Part shown: positions 55,505 through 63,860 of the stretch, one piece after another
Layout of the letters: each line of letters starts with the position of its first letter
Numbering within the stretch: position 1 is the first letter of the stretch
NCBI GenBank assembly: GCA_016219175.1
Contig: JACRCD010000044.1
Span: 56,885-120,884, forward strand
DNA length: 64,000 nucleotides
Reading direction: 5' to 3'
Origin: Deltaproteobacteria bacterium
GTDB taxonomy: Bacteria > Desulfobacterota > Desulfobulbia > Desulfobulbales > SURF-16
Notes under the pieces: model-generated
What the model was told of the DNA's origin: nothing
The model's input: only the letters and a program-made list of their open reading frames with translations
Databases searched by the model: none
Made by a program: the position numbers and the translations under genes

Positions 55505-55873
55505 ATGCGCGTTGCGGTTTTTTTGCTGATGTTGATGCCTGCGGTGTGTTCCGCTTTTGAGATTTCCATTGATGTGGCCCCCGGAATCATGAATATCCAG
55601 AGCCTGGGCCAGCAGGTTACCATTCACACATCAGTGGATTTTGCCGAGGTGGATGTGGCAAGCGTTTTTTTAAACAGTGTGCCCGTTTCCAGCTGGAAGG
55701 AAGATGACAGGGGATATTTTGTCGCCAAATTTTTGATGGAGGACGTCAAGTCCCTGCCCTTGATTATCGATGACTATAACACCTTGAAGCTGGTCGGCAT
55801 GACCCTGGATGATGAAGAATTCTGGGGGGAACAGGAGATTCTGGTCATCAATGTGATTCCCTCCGGTCAGTAG
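55505..55873 (+). CDS. Small exported Ig-like protein
   Basis: A 122-residue protein with a signal peptide (MRVAVFLLMLMPAVCSAF). The mature part (ISIDVAPGIMNIQSLGQQVT, VASVFLNSVPVSSWKEDDRG) reads as a single beta-sandwich of the Ig-like type. AGGGA lies 7 bases before the ATG at 55505; an ATG at 55460 after GAGGTG is an alternative that would mask the signal peptide. It follows the E2-fold gene by 161 bp. The function is unknown. The 229 bp after it (55874-56102) hold nothing I can name. Confidence 0.65.
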   Translation: MRVAVFLLMLMPAVCSAFEISIDVAPGIMNIQSLGQQVTIHTSVDFAEVDVASVFLNSVPVSSWKEDDRGYFVAKFLMEDVKSLPLIIDDYNTLKLVGMTLDDEEFWGEQEILVINVIPSGQ

Positions 55874-56102
55874 GAGAACCGCTCCTGATTCCTGCTGGAA
55901 AAAGGGCTATCCCGCCTTCATGGTCACCGCTACCGCCCCGTGCCGCTATCCGTCTTATCACACAGGGCAAGACACCCTGGACAAGGTGCGGTTTGCCCCC
56001 TTGGCCCGGGTGACCGGGGGGTTATTTACGATGTTTGCCGAATTGGCTGGCCGGGGGTAAGCGCCTATCTGTCCGGAGAGACCGGCTGTTGCCCTCTGGC
56101 CG

Positions 56103-58466
56103 TCAGCCCTCGGCTTCGACCCGCATGTAGCTGATCTGCCGGTTGATCAGATCATCCATGCGGGCCAGGTACGTTTCCAGGGGGAGCCCCAGGAGGGAGG
56201 CAAGTCCGACCCGCAGATCAAGGACCTGGATATCACCGGCCAGGGAGGGGGAATCGACAACCTTTTCCGCTTCCTCGTACCGGGTCATTTTTATCATGGC
56301 CTTGGCCCGGGTTATTGCCGCTTCCGTGCTGGCGGATGGGGTCCGACCGAGGATGGCCAGGGTTTTTTCAGGTTGGTTGGCGGTCAGCAGAATCCGGCCG
56401 GCATGCTCATGCATGGAACCGTCCGGAGGCAGCAGGTCAAGCAGATCATTGGCCTGCTCCCGCAAGCCGAGTTTCAGGTAAAAATTAAGCAGGCTGAGAA
56501 AGTCGGTCATCTCCTGGGTGAGCTTCCATGGTACGGAGTCCCTGAGGGTGAGGTAGTACAGATTCTCATTCTGCTTGCGCAGGCCGGCAAGATCATTGAA
56601 ACGGTAAATGTTGCGCGGCGGATTTTCCAGAAGATCATTGATGTTTTGCAGCAAAACCGGCTCCATCACCTGATGCAGAAAGACCTGGAAGGAGACGCTT
56701 CGCCCGGCCAGCCCGGGGTGGCCGTAATCCCCGGGAAATCGTACCTCGAACTGGTTGACCGCACCTGCTCGCATGCCCAGCAGGCCACTCTCGAAATCAG
56801 GCAGCACCTTGCCGCTGCCCAGAACAGCGTCCTGGAAATAGGCCTCTGTCTCGGGCACAATCCGTCCGTCAAGCAGTCCCTTGCAGTCGTATATGACCCT
56901 GCAGCCCGGGGTAACCGTGCCTCGCCGTTTGAATTTGCAGCCGGTGAAGGGTCCGGCCAGGAACTGATTCGCCTCGGGGCTATGGGAAAATTTCTCCCGC
57001 AGGGTGGTCAGGCAGGCATGGGCCGCCTGAAATTCCTCCAGCAGAAGATATATCTTCGCCAGCATGATGTGGGTTTCCGGACGACCGGCAAGCGCCTCGT
57101 GGTTGGCGGTAATAAAACCCGCCACTTCAAAAAGATTGCTGCCCGTGGCGATGTTTTCCGTGAAATCCTGACGGTTGAGGCGCCACAGCAACCCCATCTG
57201 TCTGATTTCTGCCGCGCTCATGGTTTCGGTATGAAAGTCGCGGCAGATGCATTGGTAGGCAGGCCTGGTCATGGCCGAGGGTTTGATGCCATGGGCGGCT
57301 GGGTCGTCCAGCATGGGGATGCCGAAGAAGAGATGCAGCTGCTGGGAAATGGAATTGCCGCTGATCACCACCTGGTTTGCCTTGACGAAATCCAGGGTTT
57401 TTTCGGCGTGCCGGAAAGATTCACCGGGCAGGCCGAAGAGGGTGAAGAGTTCGACGTTGATGCCCGCTTCCCGCACCTGTTTGATGACGCTTGACATTTT
57501 TTCCGGATCAAGTCCTTTGTTGATCCTGGCCAGCACCCCCCTGTCAGCTGATTCAAGGCCGAAAGCCAGGGTGGTGGCCCCGGCTTTTTTGAGCAGGGCG
57601 AGCAGTTCCGCGTCAATGAGATTATATCTGGTCTGGCACCAGAAGGTGAGGCCGGGACATTCGGCAATGAGGCGCTGCAGCAGATCAACCAGCCGATTAC
57701 GGGAATAGGCGAAGTTGGGATCGGCAAACCACAGGTCATTGATCCCCCTGGCCCGCAGGTATTTGATTTCGGCAATCACCCGGTCCAGGGAATGAAACCG
57801 CACCTTTTTGTTGCTGGCCCGGGTCGTGTAGCAGAAGGTGCATGGCGAGGTGCAGCCCCGGGAGGTCAGCAGGATCACCCGGCTTTTGCCCCTGATGTCA
57901 ATGATCTCTTCCAGGTAGGGCGAGGGCAGGAGATCCAGGTCGTCGGGAACAGGTGCGGCGGGGGTGGTGATAATTTTTTCCTGATCCAGGAAAGTGATGC
58001 CCGGCGCCTCGGAAAGCGGGCTGCCGTTATCGAGCGCCACGGCCAAAGCGGGCAGCACGCTTTCGGCTTCTCCCCGGCATAAGACGTCCACGTCTTTCAT
58101 CTGCCGCAGGGCTTCGCCGTTCATGAAGGTAACCTGGGGGCCGCCCAGGATTACCAGGATGTCCGGCCGGATCTGTTTGGCGTAGCGGGCCCAGACCAGG
58201 ATCCTGTTGATGTTTTCCTCATAGGTCGAGAAGCCGAGTACCGCCGGTTTTGTTGACTGCAGTGTGTCGCGCAAGAGTTTGGGGGAAAGCGGGCTGCCTT
58301 TGTAGTCGCCAAAAATCGCGCCGCTGTAGCCGGATTTGTTGAGGGCGGCCAGACCGTAGCCTTGGGAGATGGGAATGGTGTCCGGCGAATCAATGGTTGC
58401 CCATTGGTTGACATGGATGAATAGAAATTGGGTTTTGTTTGCCTGTCGGCTTCGATTCATGATCAT
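56103..58466 (-). CDS. B12-binding radical SAM protein fused to FKBP-type domain and TPR
   Basis: A 787-residue protein. Residues about 12-150 are a cobalamin-binding Rossmann fold (ILVILGGPQVTFMNGEAL). Residues about 195-400 are a radical SAM barrel with Cys205, Cys209 and Cys212 (SRGCTSPCTFC) for the 4Fe-4S cluster. Residues about 517-603 follow FKBP/trigger-factor prolyl isomerases: VLGSGKVLPDFESGLLGMRA and FPGDYGHPGLAGRSVSFQVF. The tail is helical and TPR-like. Start at 58466 follows GGAG. Substrate is unknown; B12 radical SAM enzymes often methylate unreactive carbons, and the isomerase part hints at a protein or peptide target. Confidence 0.88.
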   Translation of the reverse strand: MIMNRSRQANKTQFLFIHVNQWATIDSPDTIPISQGYGLAALNKSGYSGAIFGDYKGSPLSPKLLRDTLQSTKPAVLGFSTYEENINRILVWARYAKQIRPDILVILGGPQVTFMNGEALRQMKDVDVLCRGEAESVLPALAVALDNGSPLSEAPGITFLDQEKIITTPAAPVPDDLDLLPSPYLEEIIDIRGKSRVILLTSRGCTSPCTFCYTTRASNKKVRFHSLDRVIAEIKYLRARGINDLWFADPNFAYSRNRLVDLLQRLIAECPGLTFWCQTRYNLIDAELLALLKKAGATTLAFGLESADRGVLARINKGLDPEKMSSVIKQVREAGINVELFTLFGLPGESFRHAEKTLDFVKANQVVISGNSISQQLHLFFGIPMLDDPAAHGIKPSAMTRPAYQCICRDFHTETMSAAEIRQMGLLWRLNRQDFTENIATGSNLFEVAGFITANHEALAGRPETHIMLAKIYLLLEEFQAAHACLTTLREKFSHSPEANQFLAGPFTGCKFKRRGTVTPGCRVIYDCKGLLDGRIVPETEAYFQDAVLGSGKVLPDFESGLLGMRAGAVNQFEVRFPGDYGHPGLAGRSVSFQVFLHQVMEPVLLQNINDLLENPPRNIYRFNDLAGLRKQNENLYYLTLRDSVPWKLTQEMTDFLSLLNFYLKLGLREQANDLLDLLPPDGSMHEHAGRILLTANQPEKTLAILGRTPSASTEAAITRAKAMIKMTRYEEAEKVVDSPSLAGDIQVLDLRVGLASLLGLPLETYLARMDDLINRQISYMRVEAEG

Positions 58467-58723
58467 AACGGCTCCGCATAATCATATTTCGAGGTTCAAG
58501 ATGTTTTTTGTCTGTTTGTCCTTTTTTTCCGGCGTGGCGGCAGGCCACGCGACAGAGCAAAATTATCTGGAAAAATTTCGCTTGTCAACCGGGTTTGCTC
58601 ATATTGGCGGAAAAAAAGAGAGCCCCCTGCCATGGGCAAATTGCTTTGTCGATTTTATCCCGGGGGCGTGATAGAATAACAAAACGGTGGTTAGCCGCCC
58701 GGTTGACAAAATGCGGATTAGAC

Positions 58724-58855
58724 GAGGCTCTTGCAAAATGGACTTGGGTGTCATTCCGAACGCAGTGAGGAATCTTTAATTGCTAGATTTTATTAGATTT
58801 CTCCCTTTGGTCGAAATGACAGGAACCACTCTTTTGCTTATTTTGCAAGAACCTC
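58724..58855 (+). repeat. R2 repeat, copy 3
   Basis: A 132-bp copy with ends GAGGCTCTTGCAAAAT and the complement of GAGGTTCTTGCAAAAT. A direct repeat AGAC lies on both sides, possibly extended to AGACGA by overlap with the terminus. In the 447-bp gap 58467-58913 I otherwise see only a small GCGTGGC/GCCACGC hairpin at 58532-58550. Confidence 0.88.
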
Positions 58856-58913
58856 AGACGATACAAGCTTAAATTATAGGTACTTGTGCCTATAGGATGA
58901 TTTTTTTGCCCTC

Positions 58914-59888
58914 ATGACCCAATACAGACCTCTGGCCATTATCACTCATCCGCAATACCTGGCGCATGACACGGGAGGAGGCGAGCATCCGGAATGCGCT
59001 GACCGGCTGCGCGTTATTCACAGGCAGCTCGGCAAGAGCCTTCTTGCGCCCTTTATCTCCGAGAGAGTGGCCATGAAGGCTACGAGGCAGGATATTCTTG
59101 CCTATCATGAAGAATCGTACCTTTTCCGCCTGGAAGAAACAGCGCTGAGGGGTCAGACCTATATCGATCACCGGGACAACCAGATCTGTTTTGAATCGTT
59201 TGAGGCGATTCTGCTGTCCGCGGGAGGGGGGCTGACCGGCATCGATCTGCTGGAAGAGCAGGGCCCGGACCTCTCTTTCTGCTGCGTCAGGCCGCCTGGC
59301 CACCATGCGGAAAAGGCGGCGGCCCTCGGTTTTTGTTTTATCAACAATGCGGCGGTGGCGGCACGATACTGGCAACGGTGCCACGGCCGGCAAAAAATCG
59401 CCATCATCGATTGGGACGCCCACCATGGCAACGGCATTCAGGATGCCTTTGAGGATGATCCCGATGTTTTTTATATCAGCATCCATGAGCATCCGACCTT
59501 CAGTTTTCCGGGCACGGGTTATGCGGAGGAAAAAGGGCTGGGAGCGGGAGTGGGCGCAACCCTTAACATCCCTCTGCCGCCCGGCGCGGATGACGCTCTC
59601 TTTCTCCATGTTCTGGAGAGATATGTGGAGCCCGCCCTGGATGTTTTCCGGCCGGAAAGGCTGATTGTGGCGGCGGGATTTGACGGCCACGTGCTTGATG
59701 ACATGTCCGGGCTTTCCTACAGCACGGAACTCTTTGGCGTGATCGGGGAGAGGATGTCGGCCCTGGCCGGTAAGCATTGCGAGGGGAAGGTTCTGTCAAT
59801 TCTTGAGGGTGGATATCATCTTGACTCTCTGGCCGCCGGCGTGGAACGCTACCTGCTCGGCCTGGCTGGGATGCGGGTAAAGGAGTAA
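58914..59888 (+). CDS. Histone-deacetylase-family (AcuC-like) amidohydrolase
   Basis: A 324-residue zinc deacetylase of the arginase/HDAC fold. It has THPQYLAHDTGGGEHPECADR, the active-site RPPGHHAEK, the zinc-binding DWDAHHGNG, ISIHEHPTFSFPGTG and AAGFDGHVLDD in the usual order. The target may be an acetylated lysine or polyamine. It ends 3 bp before a CBS-ACT gene, the same pairing as AcuC with AcuB in Bacillus, where the pair controls acetyl-CoA synthetase, so this is the likely context. Confidence 0.9.
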   Translation: MTQYRPLAIITHPQYLAHDTGGGEHPECADRLRVIHRQLGKSLLAPFISERVAMKATRQDILAYHEESYLFRLEETALRGQTYIDHRDNQICFESFEAILLSAGGGLTGIDLLEEQGPDLSFCCVRPPGHHAEKAAALGFCFINNAAVAARYWQRCHGRQKIAIIDWDAHHGNGIQDAFEDDPDVFYISIHEHPTFSFPGTGYAEEKGLGAGVGATLNIPLPPGADDALFLHVLERYVEPALDVFRPERLIVAAGFDGHVLDDMSGLSYSTELFGVIGERMSALAGKHCEGKVLSILEGGYHLDSLAAGVERYLLGLAGMRVKE

Positions 59889-59891
59889 GGA

Positions 59892-60569
59892 ATGTATATA
59901 GCGCGTCATATGACCACATCGCCGGTAACCGTGACCCCGGACACTCTTTTGCCGGAAGTCCGTGAAATCATGAACAGCCGGAAATTCCGCCATCTGCCCG
60001 TGGTGGATGAGCGGAAACGTCTGATCGGCATGATCACCGACAGGGATCTGCGCTCCGCCTACCCTTCCTCCCTGCTGCCGGAAGACAAACGGCAGGTTAT
60101 TCTCGACAATGTGGCCAAAACGCAGGTCCGCTCGATCATGGCCCAGAAGCTCATCTCTCTTTCCCCCCTTGCCACCCTGGATGACGCCCTTTATTTTCTC
60201 TCCAGGGAGAAGGTCGGTTTGTTGCCGGTGGTTGATGAGGAGCAGCATATTCTCGGGGTTTTTTCCGTGCAGGATCTGATGAAGGCTTATAAGAAGCTTT
60301 ACGGCATCGGGGAGCGCGGGTCGGCGCTCATTGCCGTGGAAGACGACGGGCTGCCCAAGCCCCTGACCCGCATCGTCAGGGCCCTGGAAGAGAAAGAAAT
60401 CCGTTTTTCACGTCTGACCAGGGTTCATGGAGAGCAAGGGGAAAAGAATATTATCTACCTGCGGGTACACACCTTTAACCTCAATGGGGTGCACAAGGCG
60501 CTCAAGGAAATAGGCATGGCCATCATTGTGCCGGATTTACACGACATGCTTGGTAAAAGCCGCTCCTGA
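59892..60569 (+). CDS. CBS-CBS-ACT (AcuB-like) protein
   Basis: A 225-residue cytoplasmic protein. Two CBS repeats (FRHLPVVDERKRLIGMITDRD, then VGLLPVVDEEQHILGVFSVQD shape) occupy residues 1-135 and bind adenine nucleotides in related proteins. An ACT-like domain follows (ALIAVEDDGLPKPLTRIVRA). The order equals AcuB. It is 3 bp after the AcuC-like deacetylase and 42 bp before the PAS-GGDEF gene. Confidence 0.86.
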   Translation: MYIARHMTTSPVTVTPDTLLPEVREIMNSRKFRHLPVVDERKRLIGMITDRDLRSAYPSSLLPEDKRQVILDNVAKTQVRSIMAQKLISLSPLATLDDALYFLSREKVGLLPVVDEEQHILGVFSVQDLMKAYKKLYGIGERGSALIAVEDDGLPKPLTRIVRALEEKEIRFSRLTRVHGEQGEKNIIYLRVHTFNLNGVHKALKEIGMAIIVPDLHDMLGKSRS

Positions 60570-60611
60570 CCGAGCTCAGGTAATCTTCATCTCACCCTTG
60601 TCCCTGCGCCC

Positions 60612-62093
60612 ATGCCGATGAGAAACACCTTGCCCCTAAAAACTTTTATCACGCTGACGGTTCTGATCGGCCTTGTCGAGTATGGACTCATGTATTTTCT
60701 CGGCGCCACTCCGGTTGACCAGCATGCCTTTGCCGTGGGCACCCTGGATTCCCTGCTCCTTATTCTCATTCTTTTTCCGTTTCTGTATCTGCTCGTCTAC
60801 AAACCCTTTAATAAAAACATCCAGAATCTCACCCTGGCCAAGGAAAGCGCGGAGGAGTCCCACGACCGTCTTCTTGCGGTGCTAGACAGTATCGATGCCA
60901 TCGTTTACGTGGCCGACATGCAGACCCATGAGCTGCTTTTTGTGAACAAATTCGCCAGGGAAATATTTGGCGATATCCGCGGGGAGATATGCTGGCAGAC
61001 TTTACAGGCCGGCCAGAGCGGGCCATGCTCCTTCTGCACCAACGATAAACTGGTCGATGCCGCCGGACTGCCCTTGACATGCAGATGGGAATTCCGCAAT
61101 ACGATTGACGGGCGCTGGTATGATATCCGGGACAGGGCGGTGCGCTGGATTGACGGCAACCTGGTGCGCCTGGAAGTTGCAACCGACATTACCGAACGCA
61201 GAAAATCCGAGGAAAAAATCAAACAGCAGAATATCTTTCTCCAGAATGTGATCGAGTCCCTGCCGTATCCTTTTTATGTAGTGGACACGGCGACATATGA
61301 AATTGTCCTGGCCAACAGCATGGCCCTGCTGCAGGGGATCAGCAAGGGCAGGAAATGTTATGCGGCCACCCATAATCAGGATGAACCCTGTGATGCGGAA
61401 CAGCATCAGTGCCCGTTGAATATCGTGAAAAGGCTGCGGGAGCCGGTGATTGAGGAACATGTCCACAAAGACCTGGACGGCAATGATGAGTATGTGGAGA
61501 TGCACGGCTACCCGATTGCCGATGAAAAGGGCAGGGTGGCGCAGATGATAGAGTATCAGATCAATATCACGGAACGGAAAAAAAACGAGGAGACCCTGCG
61601 CCGGATGTCCGTCACCGATGTGATGACCGGGCTCTACAACCGGCGCGGCTTTCTCATGCTGGCCGAAAAACAGATCAAGATAGCCGACCGTTTGCCTGGA
61701 GAGCTCTTTGTTCTTTACGCCGATTGTGACAAGCTGAAATGGCTCAATGATACCTTGGGCCATAAGTTTGGCGACGAACTTATCATGGAAACCGCGGATC
61801 TGCTGAGAACTACCTTCCGCCAGGCCGACATTATCGGCCGGCTGGGAGGCGACGAATTCGTGGTCCTCATGGTGGACGAATCCGGCAAGGAAAGTATCGG
61901 TTCGGTGCAGGAAAGGCTGGCAAGCGCCATCGTGCGGAGAAATGAGCTGCCGGATCGCCGGTACGTTCTTTCGTTGAGCTTCGGCATTGTCCAGTATGAC
62001 AAAAACAATCCCTGTTCCATGGAACAGCTGTTGTCAAAAGCGGATCATCTCATGTACAAGGTGAAAAAAAAGCAAAGGGAGAATGAGCCGTGA
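60612..62093 (+). CDS. Membrane PAS-PAS-GGDEF diguanylate cyclase
   Basis: A 493-residue protein. Two membrane helices (about 10-30 and 45-63), then two PAS domains, each with a cysteine set: Cys127, Cys139, Cys142 in the first and Cys249, Cys260, Cys267 in the second. The GGDEF domain has LYADCDKLKWLNDTLGH and GRLGGDEF (412-416) intact, so cyclic-di-GMP synthesis is expected. The cysteines may bind metal or sense redox. It follows the AcuB-like gene on the same strand and ends 11 bp before a fragment of repeat R1. Confidence 0.91.
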   Translation: MPMRNTLPLKTFITLTVLIGLVEYGLMYFLGATPVDQHAFAVGTLDSLLLILILFPFLYLLVYKPFNKNIQNLTLAKESAEESHDRLLAVLDSIDAIVYVADMQTHELLFVNKFAREIFGDIRGEICWQTLQAGQSGPCSFCTNDKLVDAAGLPLTCRWEFRNTIDGRWYDIRDRAVRWIDGNLVRLEVATDITERRKSEEKIKQQNIFLQNVIESLPYPFYVVDTATYEIVLANSMALLQGISKGRKCYAATHNQDEPCDAEQHQCPLNIVKRLREPVIEEHVHKDLDGNDEYVEMHGYPIADEKGRVAQMIEYQINITERKKNEETLRRMSVTDVMTGLYNRRGFLMLAEKQIKIADRLPGELFVLYADCDKLKWLNDTLGHKFGDELIMETADLLRTTFRQADIIGRLGGDEFVVLMVDESGKESIGSVQERLASAIVRRNELPDRRYVLSLSFGIVQYDKNNPCSMEQLLSKADHLMYKVKKKQRENEP

Positions 62094-62103
62094 TTTCAGC
62101 ATT

Positions 62104-62150
62104 GTTGTTAGCCATCTGGGCTTTGTCGCCGACTTTTTACGAGTTCATCA
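62104..62150 (-). repeat. R1 repeat, copy D (partial)
   Basis: A 47-bp remnant of one R1 end, from GTTAGCCATCTGGGC through GACTTTTTACGAGTTCATCA. The other 115 bp are missing. It fills the gap between convergent genes, and its terminal TCA is the stop codon of the epimerase gene on the minus strand. Confidence 0.8.
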
Positions 62151-63044
62151 TGCTTGGAGAGAGGCGGCAAGCGCCTCCTCCACTGATGGATGCAAAAAAC
62201 GGTAGCCTGTTTTGGCGGCCTTATCAGGTATGACCCGTTGAGATGACAGCGCAACCGTGGCCAGTTCTCCGAGAACGAGGCGCAGCATAAGGCCAGGGAC
62301 GGGAAAGAGGGCGAGCCGGTGCAGCGCGGCAGCCAGGGCGGCAGTGAACTGCCTGTTGGTAACGGGGTTGGGCGACACTCCGTTTATGGATCCCCGCACC
62401 TTGTCGTTAGCGGCGGCATGGAGCATGATGCCGATCAGGTCATCAATATGAATCCAGGACATATACTGTCTGCCATGACCCAGCCTGCCTCCAAATCCCA
62501 GTTTGAAAGGCAGGATCATCCGGGATAAGACGCCGCCACCGGGGCCGAGTACGATTCCGGTTCGTACCGTCACGACCCGGATGCCAAGTTCCTCGGCTCT
62601 CATGGCCTGCTCCTCCCAGGCCTGGCAGACGGAGGCCAGGAAATCATGGCCCGGCGGAGAAGATTCGTTTAGAATTTCGCTGCCGCGTGACCCGTAATAA
62701 CCGATGGCTGATGAACAGATCAGGGTGCCAGGACGTTGGTCGAGTCGAGACAGGGCCTGTACCAGGGCTTTGGTGGTTTCGACCCGGCTGCGCATGATCC
62801 GTGCTTTTTTGGCCCGGCTCCAGCGTCCATTGGCTATCGATTCGCCGGCCAGGTGAAAAATCGTGTCCACATCCGAAAAGAGAGAGGGATCAATGGGCCC
62901 CTCGGGATGCCATTGGCGTGCTTCAACATCTTTGAATCGCTGCCGGATGCGGTCGAGGTCGCGGCCGAGGACCACAGGGTTTTCCAGGCGGCCGATGAGG
63001 CGTGTTCCGATAAATCCGGTTCCTCCGGTGACAATATTTTTCAT
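62148..63044 (-). CDS. TIGR01777-type NAD-dependent epimerase
   Basis: A 298-residue protein of the extended SDR family (SDR39U1/YfcH). It has the Rossmann motif GGTGFIGTRL at residues 7-16, LAGESIANGRW, ICSSAIGYYGSRG with the YxxxK-type site changed, RTGIVLGPGGGVL and SWIHIDDL. Substrate is unknown for this family. Its TGA is the first three bases of R1 terminus copy D, with another in-frame TGA directly after. Confidence 0.9.
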   Translation of the reverse strand: MKNIVTGGTGFIGTRLIGRLENPVVLGRDLDRIRQRFKDVEARQWHPEGPIDPSLFSDVDTIFHLAGESIANGRWSRAKKARIMRSRVETTKALVQALSRLDQRPGTLICSSAIGYYGSRGSEILNESSPPGHDFLASVCQAWEEQAMRAEELGIRVVTVRTGIVLGPGGGVLSRMILPFKLGFGGRLGHGRQYMSWIHIDDLIGIMLHAAANDKVRGSINGVSPNPVTNRQFTAALAAALHRLALFPVPGLMLRLVLGELATVALSSQRVIPDKAAKTGYRFLHPSVEEALAASLQA

Positions 63045-63135
63045 GCGTTTTGCCTTTTTTTTTATTCTTTGCCTTTCGCCTCAGCCATTACAAATGATTT
63101 TACCTTACTTGATTTAGGGTGTCGAATGATTAAAA

Positions 63136-63169
63136 TTTAGGTAGACAGATAATGATAACGATACCTAAA
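63136..63169 (+). promoter_or_regulatory. Candidate operator upstream of small protein
   Basis: TTTAGGTA and TACCTAAA form an 8-bp inverted repeat. Between them lies GATAATGATAAC, which resembles the first two hexamers of a Fur box. The site is 26 bp before the start codon at 63195, so a repressor could act there. This is suggestive only. Confidence 0.3.
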
Positions 63170-63194
63170 AACCCTAAATGTTGAGGTGTACATT

Positions 63195-63491
63195 ATGAAC
63201 GTCTATGATTATTGCGATACAGTTGTAAAGGAACTTGGAAACTGGAGAACGAAACTTGCCGTGCTGGACAGCAAGATCGGCACGCTGCCCACTGGCGCGA
63301 AAGAGAGGATGTTCGGCAATATCGAAGAATTACATATGATTATTGCCGAGATTGAAGACAGGATTCATGCCCTTGAGCATTCCTGCCCTGTTTCCTGGCG
63401 GCCGTCCAGAGGTGAGGATCGGGTAGGGCCGGTAACAATGAACACCGAGGGGTCCATGCGGGAGAAAGCGGATTATGATTTTGGCGGGTAA
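63195..63491 (+). CDS. Small coiled-coil protein, unknown
   Basis: A 98-residue cytoplasmic protein. The first 65 residues are helical (ELGNWRTKLAVLDSKIG, EELHMIIAEIEDRIHALEH), probably a coiled-coil hairpin; the tail is polar. GAGGTG lies 6 bases before the ATG at 63195. It has a candidate operator upstream and a terminator downstream, so it is a self-contained unit. I do not recognise the family. Confidence 0.7.
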   Translation: MNVYDYCDTVVKELGNWRTKLAVLDSKIGTLPTGAKERMFGNIEELHMIIAEIEDRIHALEHSCPVSWRPSRGEDRVGPVTMNTEGSMREKADYDFGG

Positions 63492-63502
63492 TAAAAAGGG
63501 TT

Positions 63503-63537
63503 AAAAAAAAGAGCAGCCCGAGGCTGCTCTTTTTTTT
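63503..63537. terminator. Bidirectional intrinsic terminator
   Basis: GAGCAGCC and GGCTGCTC form an 8-bp stem with a 3-base loop, flanked by A and T runs on both sides. It lies 6 bp from the ftsB-like stop codon and 12 bp from the other gene's stop. Confidence 0.9.
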
Positions 63538-63545
63538 GTGAGAAG

Positions 63546-63854
63546 CTATTTGAATTCAAAAATCACTTCATCCTTCTTCAGCAGATCGTAGTCCCGGCGC
63601 GCTGTTTCTTCAAGATAGGCGGGGTCATTTTTTATTTTGTCGATTTTTTGCTGGAGCTGACGGTTTTCTTCTTTTAATTGTTCGTTTTCCGCCTGGACTG
63701 TGGCAATCCGCTGCTGGAGATTGTGATAGGCCAGAATGCCGTTGTTTGAAAAAAACAACCAGGCGCCTGCCGCGCACAGGGATAAAATACCGACCAGGAC
63801 CAAGGCGCGCATTTCGGTTTTGTTTAAATGTCTAAAGATTTTTTTCAGATCCAT
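63546..63854 (-). CDS. ftsB: FtsB/DivIC-type cell-division protein
   Basis: A 102-residue protein with a short cytoplasmic N terminus, one membrane helix (about 17-35, ALVLVGILSLCAAGAWLFF), a coiled coil (about 43-72, QRIATVQAENEQLKEENRQL) and a short tail with AYLEETARRDYDLLKKDEV. This is the layout of FtsB, part of the FtsQLB divisome complex. The start codon lies a few bases from the end of R1 copy E, and no Shine-Dalgarno sequence is visible between. Confidence 0.85.
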   Translation of the reverse strand: MDLKKIFRHLNKTEMRALVLVGILSLCAAGAWLFFSNNGILAYHNLQQRIATVQAENEQLKEENRQLQQKIDKIKNDPAYLEETARRDYDLLKKDEVIFEFK

Positions 63855-63860
63855 GAAGTA

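Noticed and set aside
58508..58768. Short open frame upstream of the deacetylase gene.
   Set aside because: Its last part is translated from repeat R2 and it has no ribosome site or recognisable fold.
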